A DNA stretch of 64,000 nucleotides from an uncultured Lachnospiraceae bacterium (GTDB taxonomy: Bacteria; Bacillota; Clostridia; Lachnospirales; Lachnospiraceae): the NCBI GenBank assembly GCA_900549665.1, contig URPH01000009.1:16990-80989 (forward strand). The letters run 5' to 3'. The position numbers were made by a program, and so were the translations under genes. Positions 1 through 8,519 of the stretch are shown here, one piece after another; position 1 is the stretch's first letter; the number at the start of each line of letters is the position of its first letter. The notes under the pieces were generated by a model, which searched no databases, was not told where the DNA came from, and saw only the letters and a program-made list of their open reading frames with translations.

Positions 1-917
1 CCGATCTGGCTCTGGAAGAGCATGAATATATGGTATCACAACATGCCGCCGAAAAAAAACAGACACACATTCATGGTGTGGAAATTCTGGATGAGCAGTT
101 TCCTTCCGACCAGATTTCCATATCCACTGTCAATATCACGACAAAAAATGCGGCAAAAGCCTTAAACAAACCGATGGGAACCTACATTACCATGGAAGCT
201 CCCCTGCTTGATATTCCGGACGACGGATATCATCGGGAAATATCCATGCACATCTCCCGACAGATCCGGAAGTTAATTCCTGATTTAACAAACGATAAAT
301 CCATACTGGTTATCGGGCTCGGAAACCGGGCTGTCACTGCTGATTCTCTTGGTCCTCTGTGTATCGATCACCTAAATATCACCCGTCATCTTCTATTAGA
401 ATATGGAAGTGCAGCCTTTGATCATCAGTATCAACATACCGTCAGCTCTCTTTCTCCCGGTGTCCTTGCTCAAAACGGCATCGAGACAGCCGAGATCGTA
501 AAGGGTGTGGTCGAACAGACCCATCCGGACTGCCTGATTGCCATTGATGCCCTTGCTGCCAGATCCCTGCATCGTCTTAACCGCACAATCCAGATCAGTA
601 ATACCGGCATCCATCCCGGCTCCGGCGTCGGCAATCACCGCTGCGCTCTGACAAAGGAAGCTCTCGGCGTCGATGTCATTGCCATCGGCATTCCTACTGT
701 TGTCGATGCGGCAACGATTGTTATGGACACCCTTGAAGATTATACGCAAAAAACAAAGCACTCTCTTAATCTCCGGTTATTTATGGAGGATTATGACAGC
801 ACTTTGTTTCATGAGCTTCAAAATATGTATGTAGCCGGAAAGGATATCGATTCGATCATCCTCAATATGAGCTATACTCTTTCCGAAGCCTTAAATATCA
901 CGTTTGGCAAAAACTAA
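1..917 (+). CDS. gpr: GPR germination (spore) protease, 5'-truncated by window edge
   Basis: Aspartic-type (family A25) endopeptidase that cleaves small acid-soluble spore proteins during germination; it is made as a zymogen in the forespore. The open frame runs from base 3 (DLALEEHEY...) with no stop before the window edge, and that string matches the autoprocessing region of GPR. The first ATG at 30 is therefore internal and the gene starts outside the window. About 304 residues are visible. Family hallmarks include the loop IGLGNRAVTADSLGP near visible residue 104 and the GIHPGSGVGNHR and ALGVDVIAIGIPTVVDA segments, where the protease active-site region lies. The stop codon (915-917) overlaps the stop of the convergent minus-strand gene. 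Its presence marks the organism as a spore former. Identification is firm. Confidence 0.95.
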   Translation, partial: DLALEEHEYMVSQHAAEKKQTHIHGVEILDEQFPSDQISISTVNITTKNAAKALNKPMGTYITMEAPLLDIPDDGYHREISMHISRQIRKLIPDLTNDKSILVIGLGNRAVTADSLGPLCIDHLNITRHLLLEYGSAAFDHQYQHTVSSLSPGVLAQNGIETAEIVKGVVEQTHPDCLIAIDALAARSLHRLNRTIQISNTGIHPGSGVGNHRCALTKEALGVDVIAIGIPTVVDAATIVMDTLEDYTQKTKHSLNLRLFMEDYDSTLFHELQNMYVAGKDIDSIILNMSYTLSEALNITFGKN

Positions 918-1756
918 TGTCTTCCGCCACCGCCGCCATGGCTGTGTCCGCCGGAAGAGGTATGATGACCGCCACCACCGGAACCACTGTTTGACTGGAT
1001 GGTACGGCGTGTTGTGTGCTTGGAAATAAACACATCCCTGCGGTCCGGGAACTGTGCTGCCCCGCCTGCCACATAAGTATTGGCACTTGTCGTTTTCTTT
1101 CCGACATTGTGGTTGATGCATACCAGAACATATACAAAGGTAACAACCGCTGCAACACCCCAGATCGCATACCAGGGAATTGCCTCATACATGGAAACAT
1201 CTTCACCTGACATGGTAGCGGAAAGTGAATTGATGTAATACACATATGCGTCATACGGATCGGCATTGACCCTGTCACAGACACCATCGATCAGATGGTT
1301 GATCATGGATGTAGAATAGGTGTCCTCCACTCTTCCTGATGTTGAAAACCAGCTGTAGCTGTTGCCTACACCCAGCATATTGTCCAGATACAGGGCTCCG
1401 TCTCCCCATGGAGCATCATAACCATACTTGTAGTTGTCATAAAAATCATCGGCATAATTCATCATGGCAGTATCGCCGGCATAATCCGGATCACTGATCG
1501 TAACCAGTACGATATCGCATCCGATCTCACCTTCTTTTTCTGCGATCAGATCACGCAGAGATTTTTCTTCATCATCGCTTAAGACATCGGCATAGTCAAA
1601 AACCCTTTCGTCGGTAAGACATTCTGTATTGGTTCTTTCATATACTCCCTGTTCTTCTTTGTCAGGTCCTTTTTTGATCAGTGCGACTACAAATAACACC
1701 AGAACGATCGCAAAGATAATTAAAAGTACGGAAAAATGTTTTATATATTTTTTCAT
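914..1756 (-). CDS. TPM-domain membrane protein with Gly/His-rich tail
   Basis: 280 residues: an N-terminal membrane segment (about residues 7-28), an extracytoplasmic TPM domain (about 50-175, beginning RVFDYADVLSDDEEKSL), a second membrane segment near 197-217, and a cytoplasmic Ser/Gly/His-rich tail ending in GGHSHGGGGGRH. TPM domains occur in bacterial YgcG-type proteins and in a plant thylakoid phosphatase involved in photosystem repair; the bacterial role is unsettled. The Gly-rich low-complexity end is usual for this family. It lies 1 bp downstream of the zinc-ribbon gene at 1758-2741, so the two are probably translated from one mRNA. Its stop codon overlaps that of gpr. Domain call is solid, function unknown. 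Confidence 0.8.
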   Translation of the reverse strand: MKKYIKHFSVLLIIFAIVLVLFVVALIKKGPDKEEQGVYERTNTECLTDERVFDYADVLSDDEEKSLRDLIAEKEGEIGCDIVLVTISDPDYAGDTAMMNYADDFYDNYKYGYDAPWGDGALYLDNMLGVGNSYSWFSTSGRVEDTYSTSMINHLIDGVCDRVNADPYDAYVYYINSLSATMSGEDVSMYEAIPWYAIWGVAAVVTFVYVLVCINHNVGKKTTSANTYVAGGAAQFPDRRDVFISKHTTRRTIQSNSGSGGGGHHTSSGGHSHGGGGGRH

Positions 1757-1757
1757 A

Positions 1758-2741
1758 TCAGAATACCTCCAAAATCATCCTGAGCATATATCCCATTGCT
1801 GTCACAAGAGAAAAAACGGTAGCGGCACAGCCGATCATTTTGCCAACAGATAAAGGTGCCTTTCCTATCAGCTTTCCCGTTTCTCCGTTTAATCGGAACA
1901 GGTATTCTTTGCCCCTGTAGCGGTATTTATAATTCCAGACCGGCAACAGTGCATAATTTTCTTCCTTTGTCTGGCACTGACAATCATCGCATTCCGGTAC
2001 TACGGATGAATAACCGCCGATTGTCTCCTGCATCAGTGCTGCGGCATCCTTGCGCACCTTGGCTTTGGCCCTTGGCTCCAGCGTCGGTCCGTCCACACTG
2101 TATAGCTCTCCCCGGAATCCGGACATGAATTTGGGCTGGAATGCATACATGGATGAATAATCAAACGGTTCCAAAAGATCCATCTCATTGTCAGGCATAG
2201 TCTCGGATGCATCCGTGGGTACGCGGTTAAAATCAGCGTCCATGGTACGATACAGCTGATAAACCGAGGTCTCTGTATATTCCGTATTGCCGCTGACCCA
2301 TTTTTTGACCTTCTGTGCTCTGGCAGAGTAACGATAATGGCAGTGAATATCAAAGAGGAAAAACGGAATATAATCTCCTTCCATTTTTTCCAATGAAGCT
2401 TCCTTTAAAAAGCCGGTTGGCAAAAATATCTTTTTGTCAAACTGCTCCCGGATAATCTCCTTTGCCTTGCTTTTGCTGATCTTAAAAGGAATGATCAGAT
2501 GCGGCTCATATTTTCCCCTGATACGCTCATCAAAAATCATATAGGCTCCGCAGTGTTCACACTTGAGCGCACTGTCATAAGGCTTTGGCTCAACCGGTGC
2601 TCCACACAAAGGACACTGGTATTCATTTTCTGTGGTAACCAACTCTTCACTGTCGATACTGTCACAGTGCGGGCAGCACATCCTGTCCTGCTCCGGTGAC
2701 CACACCGTATTGGCTCCACAATTTTTACACTTAAAAATCAT
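1758..2741 (-). CDS. TFIIB-type zinc-ribbon protein of unknown function
   Basis: 327 residues. The N-terminus carries three closely spaced CxxC pairs in zinc-ribbon style (CKNCGANT, CCPHCD, CPLCGAP, CEHCGAY), then a beta-rich body with aromatic motifs (FFLFDIHCHYRYSA near 125-140; LLPVWNYKYRYRGKEY near 265-280), a further CDDCQC, and a single C-terminal membrane helix (about 303-323). Proteins of this make-up are often found next to TPM-domain proteins, as here, where the TPM gene follows after 1 bp. The pair may form a membrane quality-control or shock-response module, but that is inference from co-occurrence. ATG start with GGGAG-like sequence upstream. No enzyme motif recognised. Confidence 0.7.
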   Translation of the reverse strand: MIFKCKNCGANTVWSPEQDRMCCPHCDSIDSEELVTTENEYQCPLCGAPVEPKPYDSALKCEHCGAYMIFDERIRGKYEPHLIIPFKISKSKAKEIIREQFDKKIFLPTGFLKEASLEKMEGDYIPFFLFDIHCHYRYSARAQKVKKWVSGNTEYTETSVYQLYRTMDADFNRVPTDASETMPDNEMDLLEPFDYSSMYAFQPKFMSGFRGELYSVDGPTLEPRAKAKVRKDAAALMQETIGGYSSVVPECDDCQCQTKEENYALLPVWNYKYRYRGKEYLFRLNGETGKLIGKAPLSVGKMIGCAATVFSLVTAMGYMLRMILEVF

Positions 2742-2976
2742 AGTCTTTCTCCCTCTTACATAATTATTGTAGAAATGGCGGCCTGCAAAAACATATAAAA
2801 TATGATCTGCCAGCGTTCTTCTCTTTTTTATGATACAACATAATGCGCGGTAATTCTACAATTAACTTCATTTTTCAGCTTCAATCTATCCACTTCATTA
2901 TTTCGGGTTTCATTTTTGCCGGTTTTATATCCTGACTTTTACCATCTTCATGCCAGTCCGGATGATTTGAAGCTTT

Positions 2977-3026
2977 GTGTGGCATGGTCAAAAAAATAAA
3001 AACTGGACATTTTGAGCATGCCATAC
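2977..3026. promoter_or_regulatory. Inverted repeat overlapping the promoter of the ECF S-component gene
   Basis: Arms GTGTGGCATG (2977-2986) and CATGCCATAC (3017-3026) are complementary over 10 bp with one G-T pair and are 30 nt apart. The right arm begins at the last base of the predicted -35 box (3012-3017), a position suited to an operator. It could equally be an RNA stem of an upstream transcript. No known binding motif recognised. Confidence 0.35.
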
Positions 3027-3039
3027 ATAAGTGTACAAT
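3012..3039 (+). promoter_or_regulatory. Predicted sigma-A promoter of the ECF S-component gene
   Basis: TTGAGC (3012-3017), 16-bp spacer, TACAAT (3034-3039). It would give a leader of about 90 nt before the ATG at 3138, which holds the hairpins at 3058-3102. Confidence 0.5.
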
Positions 3040-3057
3040 ACAGTCAATTCATCAAAA

Positions 3058-3102
3058 CCGGTTTAGCAATCATATGATGAAGCCGGATAGTTCCTATATC
3101 CG
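3058..3102 (+). promoter_or_regulatory. Leader with two mutually exclusive stem-loops
   Basis: Stem A pairs CCGGTTT (3058-3064) with AAGCCGG (3080-3086), one G-U pair, with an ATCATATGAT palindrome in its loop. Stem B pairs CGGATA (3084-3089) with TATCCG (3097-3102). The two stems share bases 3084-3086, so only one can form fully. There is no U-run after stem B, so any control would be translational or anti-terminator-like. No known riboswitch class fits. Confidence 0.35.
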
Positions 3103-3137
3103 ACACAAAAAAATAACATCATGAGGAGACGAGAATT

Positions 3138-3689
3138 ATGAACACACAAAGTAAAACATTAAGAATTGTCCTTGCCGGACTTATGGCAGCATTGACCTGT
3201 GTCGCTACCATGATCATCCGCATCCCCACCATTAAGGGATATGTACATATCGGAGACTGTATGGTAATTGCATCCGGTATTATCTTAGGACCTGTACTTG
3301 GCGGTCTTGCTGCAGGTATCGGTTCCATGTTGGCAGACTTACTCGGCGGTTATTATGTATTTTCCGTTGCAACCTTTGTCATCAAATTTTTAGCGGCACT
3401 GGCAGCAGGATTAACCTTCAATTTTGTAAAAAAGGTTTCCAAAAAATACAACCTGCCTGCTGTGATCGCAGCCGGATTTGCATCTGAAATCATTGTAGTA
3501 CTCGGGTATTTTGTATTTGAAATATTTTATGAAGGAATAGCCGCAGCCATTACAGAAATTCTTCCCAACTGCGTACAGGGCGGAACCGGTCTCATCCTTG
3601 CAGCTGTCCTTTCCCCCATCTTATTAAAGATTCCGATGATCAGGGACGTAAAATTACAGATCAAACAGACTCCAAGCGTTAATTCGTAA
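3138..3689 (+). CDS. ECF transporter S component (PF07155-type vitamin/cofactor binding subunit)
   Basis: 183-residue integral membrane protein with about five to six hydrophobic helices. It binds a vitamin or precursor and delivers it to a shared EcfA-A'-T module encoded elsewhere. The family signature is seen as IPTIKGYVHIGDCMVIASG (about 30-48) followed by GPVLGGLAAGIGSMLADLLGG (57-77), typical of the riboflavin-type/PF07155 S components; the true substrate cannot be read from sequence. ATG preceded by GAGGAG at 7-8 nt. The gene is monocistronic, with its own promoter and structured leader. Its 3' end overlaps the convergent aguB end by 11 bp. Confidence 0.8.
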   Translation: MNTQSKTLRIVLAGLMAALTCVATMIIRIPTIKGYVHIGDCMVIASGIILGPVLGGLAAGIGSMLADLLGGYYVFSVATFVIKFLAALAAGLTFNFVKKVSKKYNLPAVIAAGFASEIIVVLGYFVFEIFYEGIAAAITEILPNCVQGGTGLILAAVLSPILLKIPMIRDVKLQIKQTPSVNS

Positions 3690-4557
3690 TCGGCTGATAG
3701 CAATCGGGACGACGATCCCGAAACAGCCCCCACTCAAGCCTTTCTTTTGCAAGTGCTTCAAGGTCAAAGGAAGAAACAAGGATTTCTTCCCTGTCCCTTG
3801 AAGCACTTTTTATGATTTCTCCTGTCCCATCTGTCAAAAATGAGGATCCATAAAAACAAAGGGCCGACTCCTGCCCGCCATTTGCATCCGATGCATGCAC
3901 TTCTTCCGTCCCGATACGATTTGCGGCAATGACCGGAACGCAATTGGCAGCTGCATGCCCCTGCATCACACGCCTCCAGTGCGGCATACTGTCTGTATTA
4001 AGAATAGGCTCGCTTCCAATCGCCGTCGGATACAGGATAAGCTCTGCCCCCTGCAGCGCAAGACAACGTGCAGTCTCGGGAAACCACTGATCCCAGCAGA
4101 TACCTATCCCGATTTTTCCATAAGCCGTATCAAAAACCTGGAAACCGGTGTTGCCGGGTGAAAAGTAAAATTTTTCCTGATAATAGTGATCATCCGGAAT
4201 GTGTGTTTTCCGATATATATCCATAATGCTTCCGTCTGCGTCGATCATGGCAACCGAATTATACAGACAATTCACGTCTCTTTCATAAAAGCTTACCGGA
4301 ATGACAACCGAAAGCTCCTTTGCAGTTTTTTGAAGCCGGATCACCGCATCATTTTCCTCAACAGGCTTTGCATAGGCATAATAGTCATAACATCTTTCCT
4401 GACAAAAATACGGTCTTTCAAAAAGCTCCGGCAGTAAAATAACCTGAGCACCCTCTTTTGCGGCCTTCCTTACCATTCTGTCTGCCTTATCAATATTATC
4501 CTCTATGTTCCGGCTCATCTGCATCTGGATGGCTGCGGCTGTGATGATTCGTTCCAT
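3679..4557 (-). CDS. aguB: N-carbamoylputrescine amidase
   Basis: 292-residue nitrilase-superfamily amidase; hydrolyses N-carbamoylputrescine to putrescine, CO2 and ammonia. The Glu-Lys-Cys triad is visible in LPELFERPYF, YRKTHIPDD and GIGICWDQWFPE (Cys near 154). The HIPDDHYYQEKFYF and LYPTAIGSEP stretches are characteristic of AguB rather than of other nitrilases. Last gene of the polyamine operon, 121 bp after aguA; the gap contains a palindromic repeat (4596-4636), so some separate control is possible. Convergent 11-bp overlap with the ECF S-component gene. Confidence 0.95.
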   Translation of the reverse strand: MERIITAAAIQMQMSRNIEDNIDKADRMVRKAAKEGAQVILLPELFERPYFCQERCYDYYAYAKPVEENDAVIRLQKTAKELSVVIPVSFYERDVNCLYNSVAMIDADGSIMDIYRKTHIPDDHYYQEKFYFSPGNTGFQVFDTAYGKIGIGICWDQWFPETARCLALQGAELILYPTAIGSEPILNTDSMPHWRRVMQGHAAANCVPVIAANRIGTEEVHASDANGGQESALCFYGSSFLTDGTGEIIKSASRDREEILVSSFDLEALAKERLEWGLFRDRRPDCYQPITN

Positions 4558-4595
4558 CGTTTTCTCCTTATTTTCCCTGTCTGTTTGTCCTCTCT

Positions 4596-4636
4596 GATAT
4601 CAAATCAGGGGCAAAATACCTTTTGACCCTAACATC
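4596..4636 (+). repeat. Short dispersed palindromic repeat (type B copy 1)
   Basis: Begins GATATC and contains GGGGCAAAATACC followed by TTTTGACCC, which folds into a hairpin (GGG-CAAAA pairing with TTTTG-CCC). The same sequence recurs on the minus strand at 52307-52346. The tail ACCTTTTGACCC is also the 3' end of the longer element at 16.3, 19.0 and 52.6 kb. Lies between aguA and aguB. Confidence 0.6.
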
Positions 4637-4678
4637 ATTAAGCGTCATTAATATTAAGTCATATTTTAATTTTTCGTT

Positions 4679-5815
4679 TTATTTGCAGGTTCTACTATTC
4701 ATCTGATCTTTCTTTACAGCACTCGGTATCTGCTGTGTAATACAATGTATATTTCCACCGCCGACGATAATGCTTCTTGCCATGATTGGCACAACCGCTC
4801 TCTTACCGCTGACACTTTGTAAAATCTCAACCGCAAGCGCATCATGCTCATCGCCAAACTGCGGAACCAGTATGCTGTCATTTGAAATATAAAAATTGAC
4901 ATAGCTTGCCGCCAGTCTCTCACCGGTCTGTCTTTGATCTTCCCCTTCTTCGTATGTAAAACCATCTGCTTCATACTGCGTAATGCAGACCGGCTTCTTG
5001 GGAATCGGAAGCTTTATGATCTCCGGGTGTCTTCCCCTCGCATCTGTTGTTGCAGATAAAATATCATATGCTTGTTTTGAATAATCATACTGCGGATCCT
5101 CTTCATCATCCGTCCAGGCTAAAACAACTACACCGGGCTTTATAAACGCACACATGTTATCAATATGCTCATCTGTCTCATCCTGCCAGATACCATGTGG
5201 CAGCCATATCACTTTTTCACCGCCCAGATAATTGCATAACACTTGTTCTATTTCTTTTTTGGACAGGTTGGGATTGCGTCCCGGACTTAACAGACATGCC
5301 TCTGTCGTCAGGATTGTGCCCTCCCCATCCGTGTGGACAGAGCCGCCTTCCAGCACAAAATCCGACACCCGCACCACCTTTTCTCCTATGGCAGAACAGA
5401 AGCCTTCAGCAAGCCTGTCATCTTTTTCATAATGCTTGTACAATCCATTATAGGACCCACCCCAGGCGTTGAATTTCCAGCTGATTCCACATCTTGTGCC
5501 TGTATCTTCCAACACAAATGTCGGTCCCGTATCTCTCGCCCAGGCATCATCACTTTCTATTGTCAGCAATGTCATATTTGTGTAGTTCTCTTTTTGTGAC
5601 AACCACGACTCAGCCTCTTTCAGATGATCTATGTCGGTTAACATAAATAGGTGCTCGCTTCCGGCAATACAATCTGCTATTTCAGAAAACGTCCGTTTTG
5701 CGTCACTACCGTCATAAATCCACGAGCCCGGTCTGGTCGGCCAGATCATGACACAACCATCATGTGGCTCGAATTCTGCCGGCATACGCATTTTAAAATC
5801 ACCTGTTATCATCAT
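4679..5815 (-). CDS. aguA: Agmatine deiminase
   Basis: 378-residue guanidino-modifying enzyme (pentein fold) that converts agmatine to N-carbamoylputrescine plus ammonia. Typical elements in order: MPAEFEPHDGCVMIWPTRPGSW (about 10-31), DDAWARDTGP (about 88-97), FNAWGG (113-118), LEGGSVHTDGEGT (about 154-166), HGIWQDETDEHIDN (about 206-219), and the catalytic Cys at position 358 in GGGNIHCITQQIP. Full length for the family. Sits between nspC (95 bp upstream) and aguB (121 bp downstream), supplying the middle step of arginine-derived putrescine synthesis. Confidence 0.96.
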   Translation of the reverse strand: MMITGDFKMRMPAEFEPHDGCVMIWPTRPGSWIYDGSDAKRTFSEIADCIAGSEHLFMLTDIDHLKEAESWLSQKENYTNMTLLTIESDDAWARDTGPTFVLEDTGTRCGISWKFNAWGGSYNGLYKHYEKDDRLAEGFCSAIGEKVVRVSDFVLEGGSVHTDGEGTILTTEACLLSPGRNPNLSKKEIEQVLCNYLGGEKVIWLPHGIWQDETDEHIDNMCAFIKPGVVVLAWTDDEEDPQYDYSKQAYDILSATTDARGRHPEIIKLPIPKKPVCITQYEADGFTYEEGEDQRQTGERLAASYVNFYISNDSILVPQFGDEHDALAVEILQSVSGKRAVVPIMARSIIVGGGNIHCITQQIPSAVKKDQMNSRTCK

Positions 5816-5910
5816 GCTTTTCCTTTCTGCAATATCCGTATATCAGGATATATCCTTCCTGTCCGCACATTTTCGTTATATCTGATAACACGGATTCTTC
5901 TGGCCGGATT

Positions 5911-7197
5911 TCACCCAAGCCGTTCTTTAAAATCATGATATCCAAATCCCTTTTGAAGCACCATCTCACCATTCTCTTTCCGGTACACAATATCCGGCAG
6001 TGGCATTCCATTAAAGGTGTTATTTTTTACCATGGAGTAGATTGCCATGTCCTCAAATATCAGCCTGTCTCCAATTTGAAGCTTTCGGTCAAATGAATAA
6101 TCCCCGATGACATCTCCCGCGAGGCAGGTTGAACAGGCCAACCGGTAGGTGTGCTTTTTCTCCCCCGGCATACCACTGTCACGAAGCGGGGGTCTGTACG
6201 GCATCTCCAAAACATCCGGCATATGACAGGCTGCCGATCCGTCCAAAATCAGGATATCCATACCGTTATTTACAATATCCACGACTTCTGCAACAAAATA
6301 TCCGGCATTCAGAGCAACAGCCTCTCCGGGCTCTAAATACACGCGGACATCATATTTATTTTGTATGTATAAAATGCTTTTTTTCAACAAAGCCAGATCA
6401 TAGTCAGCCCTTGTTATGTGATGTCCTCCTCCAAAATTGAGCCACTTTATCTGTGTAAGATACCTGCCAAACTTCTCCTCAACTGCCTGCAGGGTCGTAA
6501 AAAGAGCATCTGCATTCTGTTCGCAGAGCGTATGAAAATGCAGTCCTTCCACATCCTTTGGCAAGGCATCCGGATAGCTTTTATATAGCTTATCCGCCGT
6601 GATGCCAAGTCTCGAATACGGAGCACAGGGGTCATAAATATCATGACCCTCCTGTGTCGAACATTCCGGATTGATACGTAGTCCGATGCTTGCATTGCGG
6701 CACAGAGAATGGAGCTTTTCATATTGGGAAAGGGAATTGAACACCAGATGATCGCACCATGTATCCAGCATATCCATTTCACATTCCTTAAAACCGGGAC
6801 AGAACACATGATTTTCAGCCTCCGGGCATTTTTTCTTCATCTCTTCGTAACCAAGCCTTGCCTCATACAGACCGCTTGCTGTAGTCCCGCTGATATAGGA
6901 ACCGATCAACGGATATGCCGGATAATAGGAAAATGCCTTCTGTGCCAGTAAAATATGGCATCCCGTATCCTGTTTCACACCCTTTAAGATAGTTAAATTA
7001 TCTTTTAACTTTTTCTCGTCAATAATATAACAGGGCGTATTTAGTTGTTTTAGCTGATTGTCAAATTCCGCATCTGATGCTTTATCGGCCGTTTTAATCA
7101 TTGTCATATCTACTGTCTTATTTGTCATTTTATCCGTTGCTTTACCTGCTGTTTTGTCTGCTATTTTGTCTGTTATTTCAGGCACTGTGTCAGCCAT
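5911..7197 (-). CDS. nspC: Carboxynorspermidine/carboxyspermidine decarboxylase, with low-complexity N-terminal extension
   Basis: 428-residue fold-III PLP decarboxylase; turns carboxyspermidine into spermidine (or the nor-form). PLP lysine in LLAQKAFSYYP (about residue 75), HFHTLCEQ (about 203-210), LNFGGGHHIT, YLEPGEAVALNAGY, and the family-specific CSTCLAGDVIGDY. The first 45 or so residues are a Lys/Asp/Thr/Met-rich imperfect repeat of DKxxDK type encoded by a 12-15-bp DNA repeat, and are not part of the usual enzyme. No clear Shine-Dalgarno site precedes the ATG at 7197 or the internal ATGs, so the true start may lie inside this tract. Follows the dehydrogenase gene in the operon by 62 bp. 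Confidence 0.92.
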   Translation of the reverse strand: MADTVPEITDKIADKTAGKATDKMTNKTVDMTMIKTADKASDAEFDNQLKQLNTPCYIIDEKKLKDNLTILKGVKQDTGCHILLAQKAFSYYPAYPLIGSYISGTTASGLYEARLGYEEMKKKCPEAENHVFCPGFKECEMDMLDTWCDHLVFNSLSQYEKLHSLCRNASIGLRINPECSTQEGHDIYDPCAPYSRLGITADKLYKSYPDALPKDVEGLHFHTLCEQNADALFTTLQAVEEKFGRYLTQIKWLNFGGGHHITRADYDLALLKKSILYIQNKYDVRVYLEPGEAVALNAGYFVAEVVDIVNNGMDILILDGSAACHMPDVLEMPYRPPLRDSGMPGEKKHTYRLACSTCLAGDVIGDYSFDRKLQIGDRLIFEDMAIYSMVKNNTFNGMPLPDIVYRKENGEMVLQKGFGYHDFKERLG

Positions 7198-7259
7198 TGT
7201 TTTTTACTGTTTTATTACTTCATTGTCACAATGTTATGATATAAACCAAAAGATAGTTC

Positions 7260-8519
7260 TTACTCCACAGTTTCCGGATTTTCCTCAACAACCCATGGAA
7301 GTCCCCATTTATTTAAAGCATCCATAAACGGATCCGGATCAAATTCCTCTACATTGAAAACGCCGCTTCCGGACCAGGTCTTTGTCAAAATCATCATGGC
7401 ACCGATCATGGCAGGAACACCGGTTGTATAGGAAATAGCCTGAGAGCCGACCTCCTTATAGCACTCCTGATGATCGCATACGTTGTAAATATAGATGGTC
7501 TTTTCTTTTCCATCCTTTTTACCATGGAAGATACATCCGATATTGGTTTTTCCGACGGTACGCGGTCCCAAAGATGCCGGATCCGGTAATAAAGCCTTTA
7601 AAAACTGGATCGGAACAATCTTATGTCCTTCAAAATCAATCGGCTCTGTCTTTAACATTCCGACATTTTCCAGACATTTCATATGTGTCAGATAGCTCTG
7701 TCCAAATGTCATAAAGAACCGGATACGCTTTATGCCGGGAATATTTTTTGCCAGAGATTCGATTTCCTCATGGTGAAGTAAATACATGTCCTTCTGACCG
7801 ACCTGCGGGAAATTGTATTCTCTCTTTATAGACATCGGTGCAACCTCAATCCATTTTCCATTTTCCCAATAAGAACCCGGCGCTGAAACCTCGCGCAAAT
7901 TAATTTCCGGGTTGAAATTGGTGGCAAAGGGATAGCCATGGTCGCCGCCGTTGCAGTCTAAAATGTCAATTGTCTCAATTTCATCAAAATAATGCTTGAG
8001 CGCATATGCACTATAAACACTGGTCACGCCGGGATCAAATCCGCTTCCGAGAAGTGCCGTAATCCCTGCCTCCTTAAATTTTTCCTGATATGCCCACTGC
8101 CATGAATAGTCAAAATATGCGGTAAAACCAAGTTTTTTGCATCTTGCTTCATATACAGCCCGCCATGCTTTATCATTGGTATCCTCTGCCTCATAATTGG
8201 CCGTATCAATATAGGAAACCTTGCATGCCAGACAGGCATCCATAATGGTAAGATCCTGATAGGGAAGCGCAACATTGAGCACGGCATCCGGCTGGTATTC
8301 CCTGATCAGGGCAATCACTTCATCCGTGCAGTCGGCATCAACTTTTGCTGTTGTGACCTTTGTGTCTGTCCATGTATCCAGCTCTTTTTTCAACGCGTCA
8401 CATTTTTCCCTGGTGCGGCTTGCTATGCAGATCTCTGTAAAGACCTCACTGTTCTGACAGCATTTTTTGATAGCTACCTGTGCTACTCCGCCACATCCGA
8501 TAATCAATAATTTACTCAT
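7260..8519 (-). CDS. Carboxynorspermidine/carboxyspermidine dehydrogenase (saccharopine dehydrogenase-like)
   Basis: 419 residues. Condenses putrescine (or diaminopropane) with aspartate semialdehyde using NADPH to make carboxy(nor)spermidine, the substrate of NspC. N-terminal Rossmann motif LLIIGCGGVAQVAIKKC (5-21), substrate-domain signature LLGSGFDPGVTSVYSAYALK (about 156-175), then FATNFNPEINLREVSAPGSY. Length and ending are normal for the CANSDH family. The ATG overlaps the speE stop in ATGA (4 bp) and is preceded by GAGGAGG, so translation is coupled to speE. With nspC it forms the S-adenosylmethionine-independent spermidine route. Confidence 0.93.
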   Translation of the reverse strand: MSKLLIIGCGGVAQVAIKKCCQNSEVFTEICIASRTREKCDALKKELDTWTDTKVTTAKVDADCTDEVIALIREYQPDAVLNVALPYQDLTIMDACLACKVSYIDTANYEAEDTNDKAWRAVYEARCKKLGFTAYFDYSWQWAYQEKFKEAGITALLGSGFDPGVTSVYSAYALKHYFDEIETIDILDCNGGDHGYPFATNFNPEINLREVSAPGSYWENGKWIEVAPMSIKREYNFPQVGQKDMYLLHHEEIESLAKNIPGIKRIRFFMTFGQSYLTHMKCLENVGMLKTEPIDFEGHKIVPIQFLKALLPDPASLGPRTVGKTNIGCIFHGKKDGKEKTIYIYNVCDHQECYKEVGSQAISYTTGVPAMIGAMMILTKTWSGSGVFNVEEFDPDPFMDALNKWGLPWVVEENPETVE

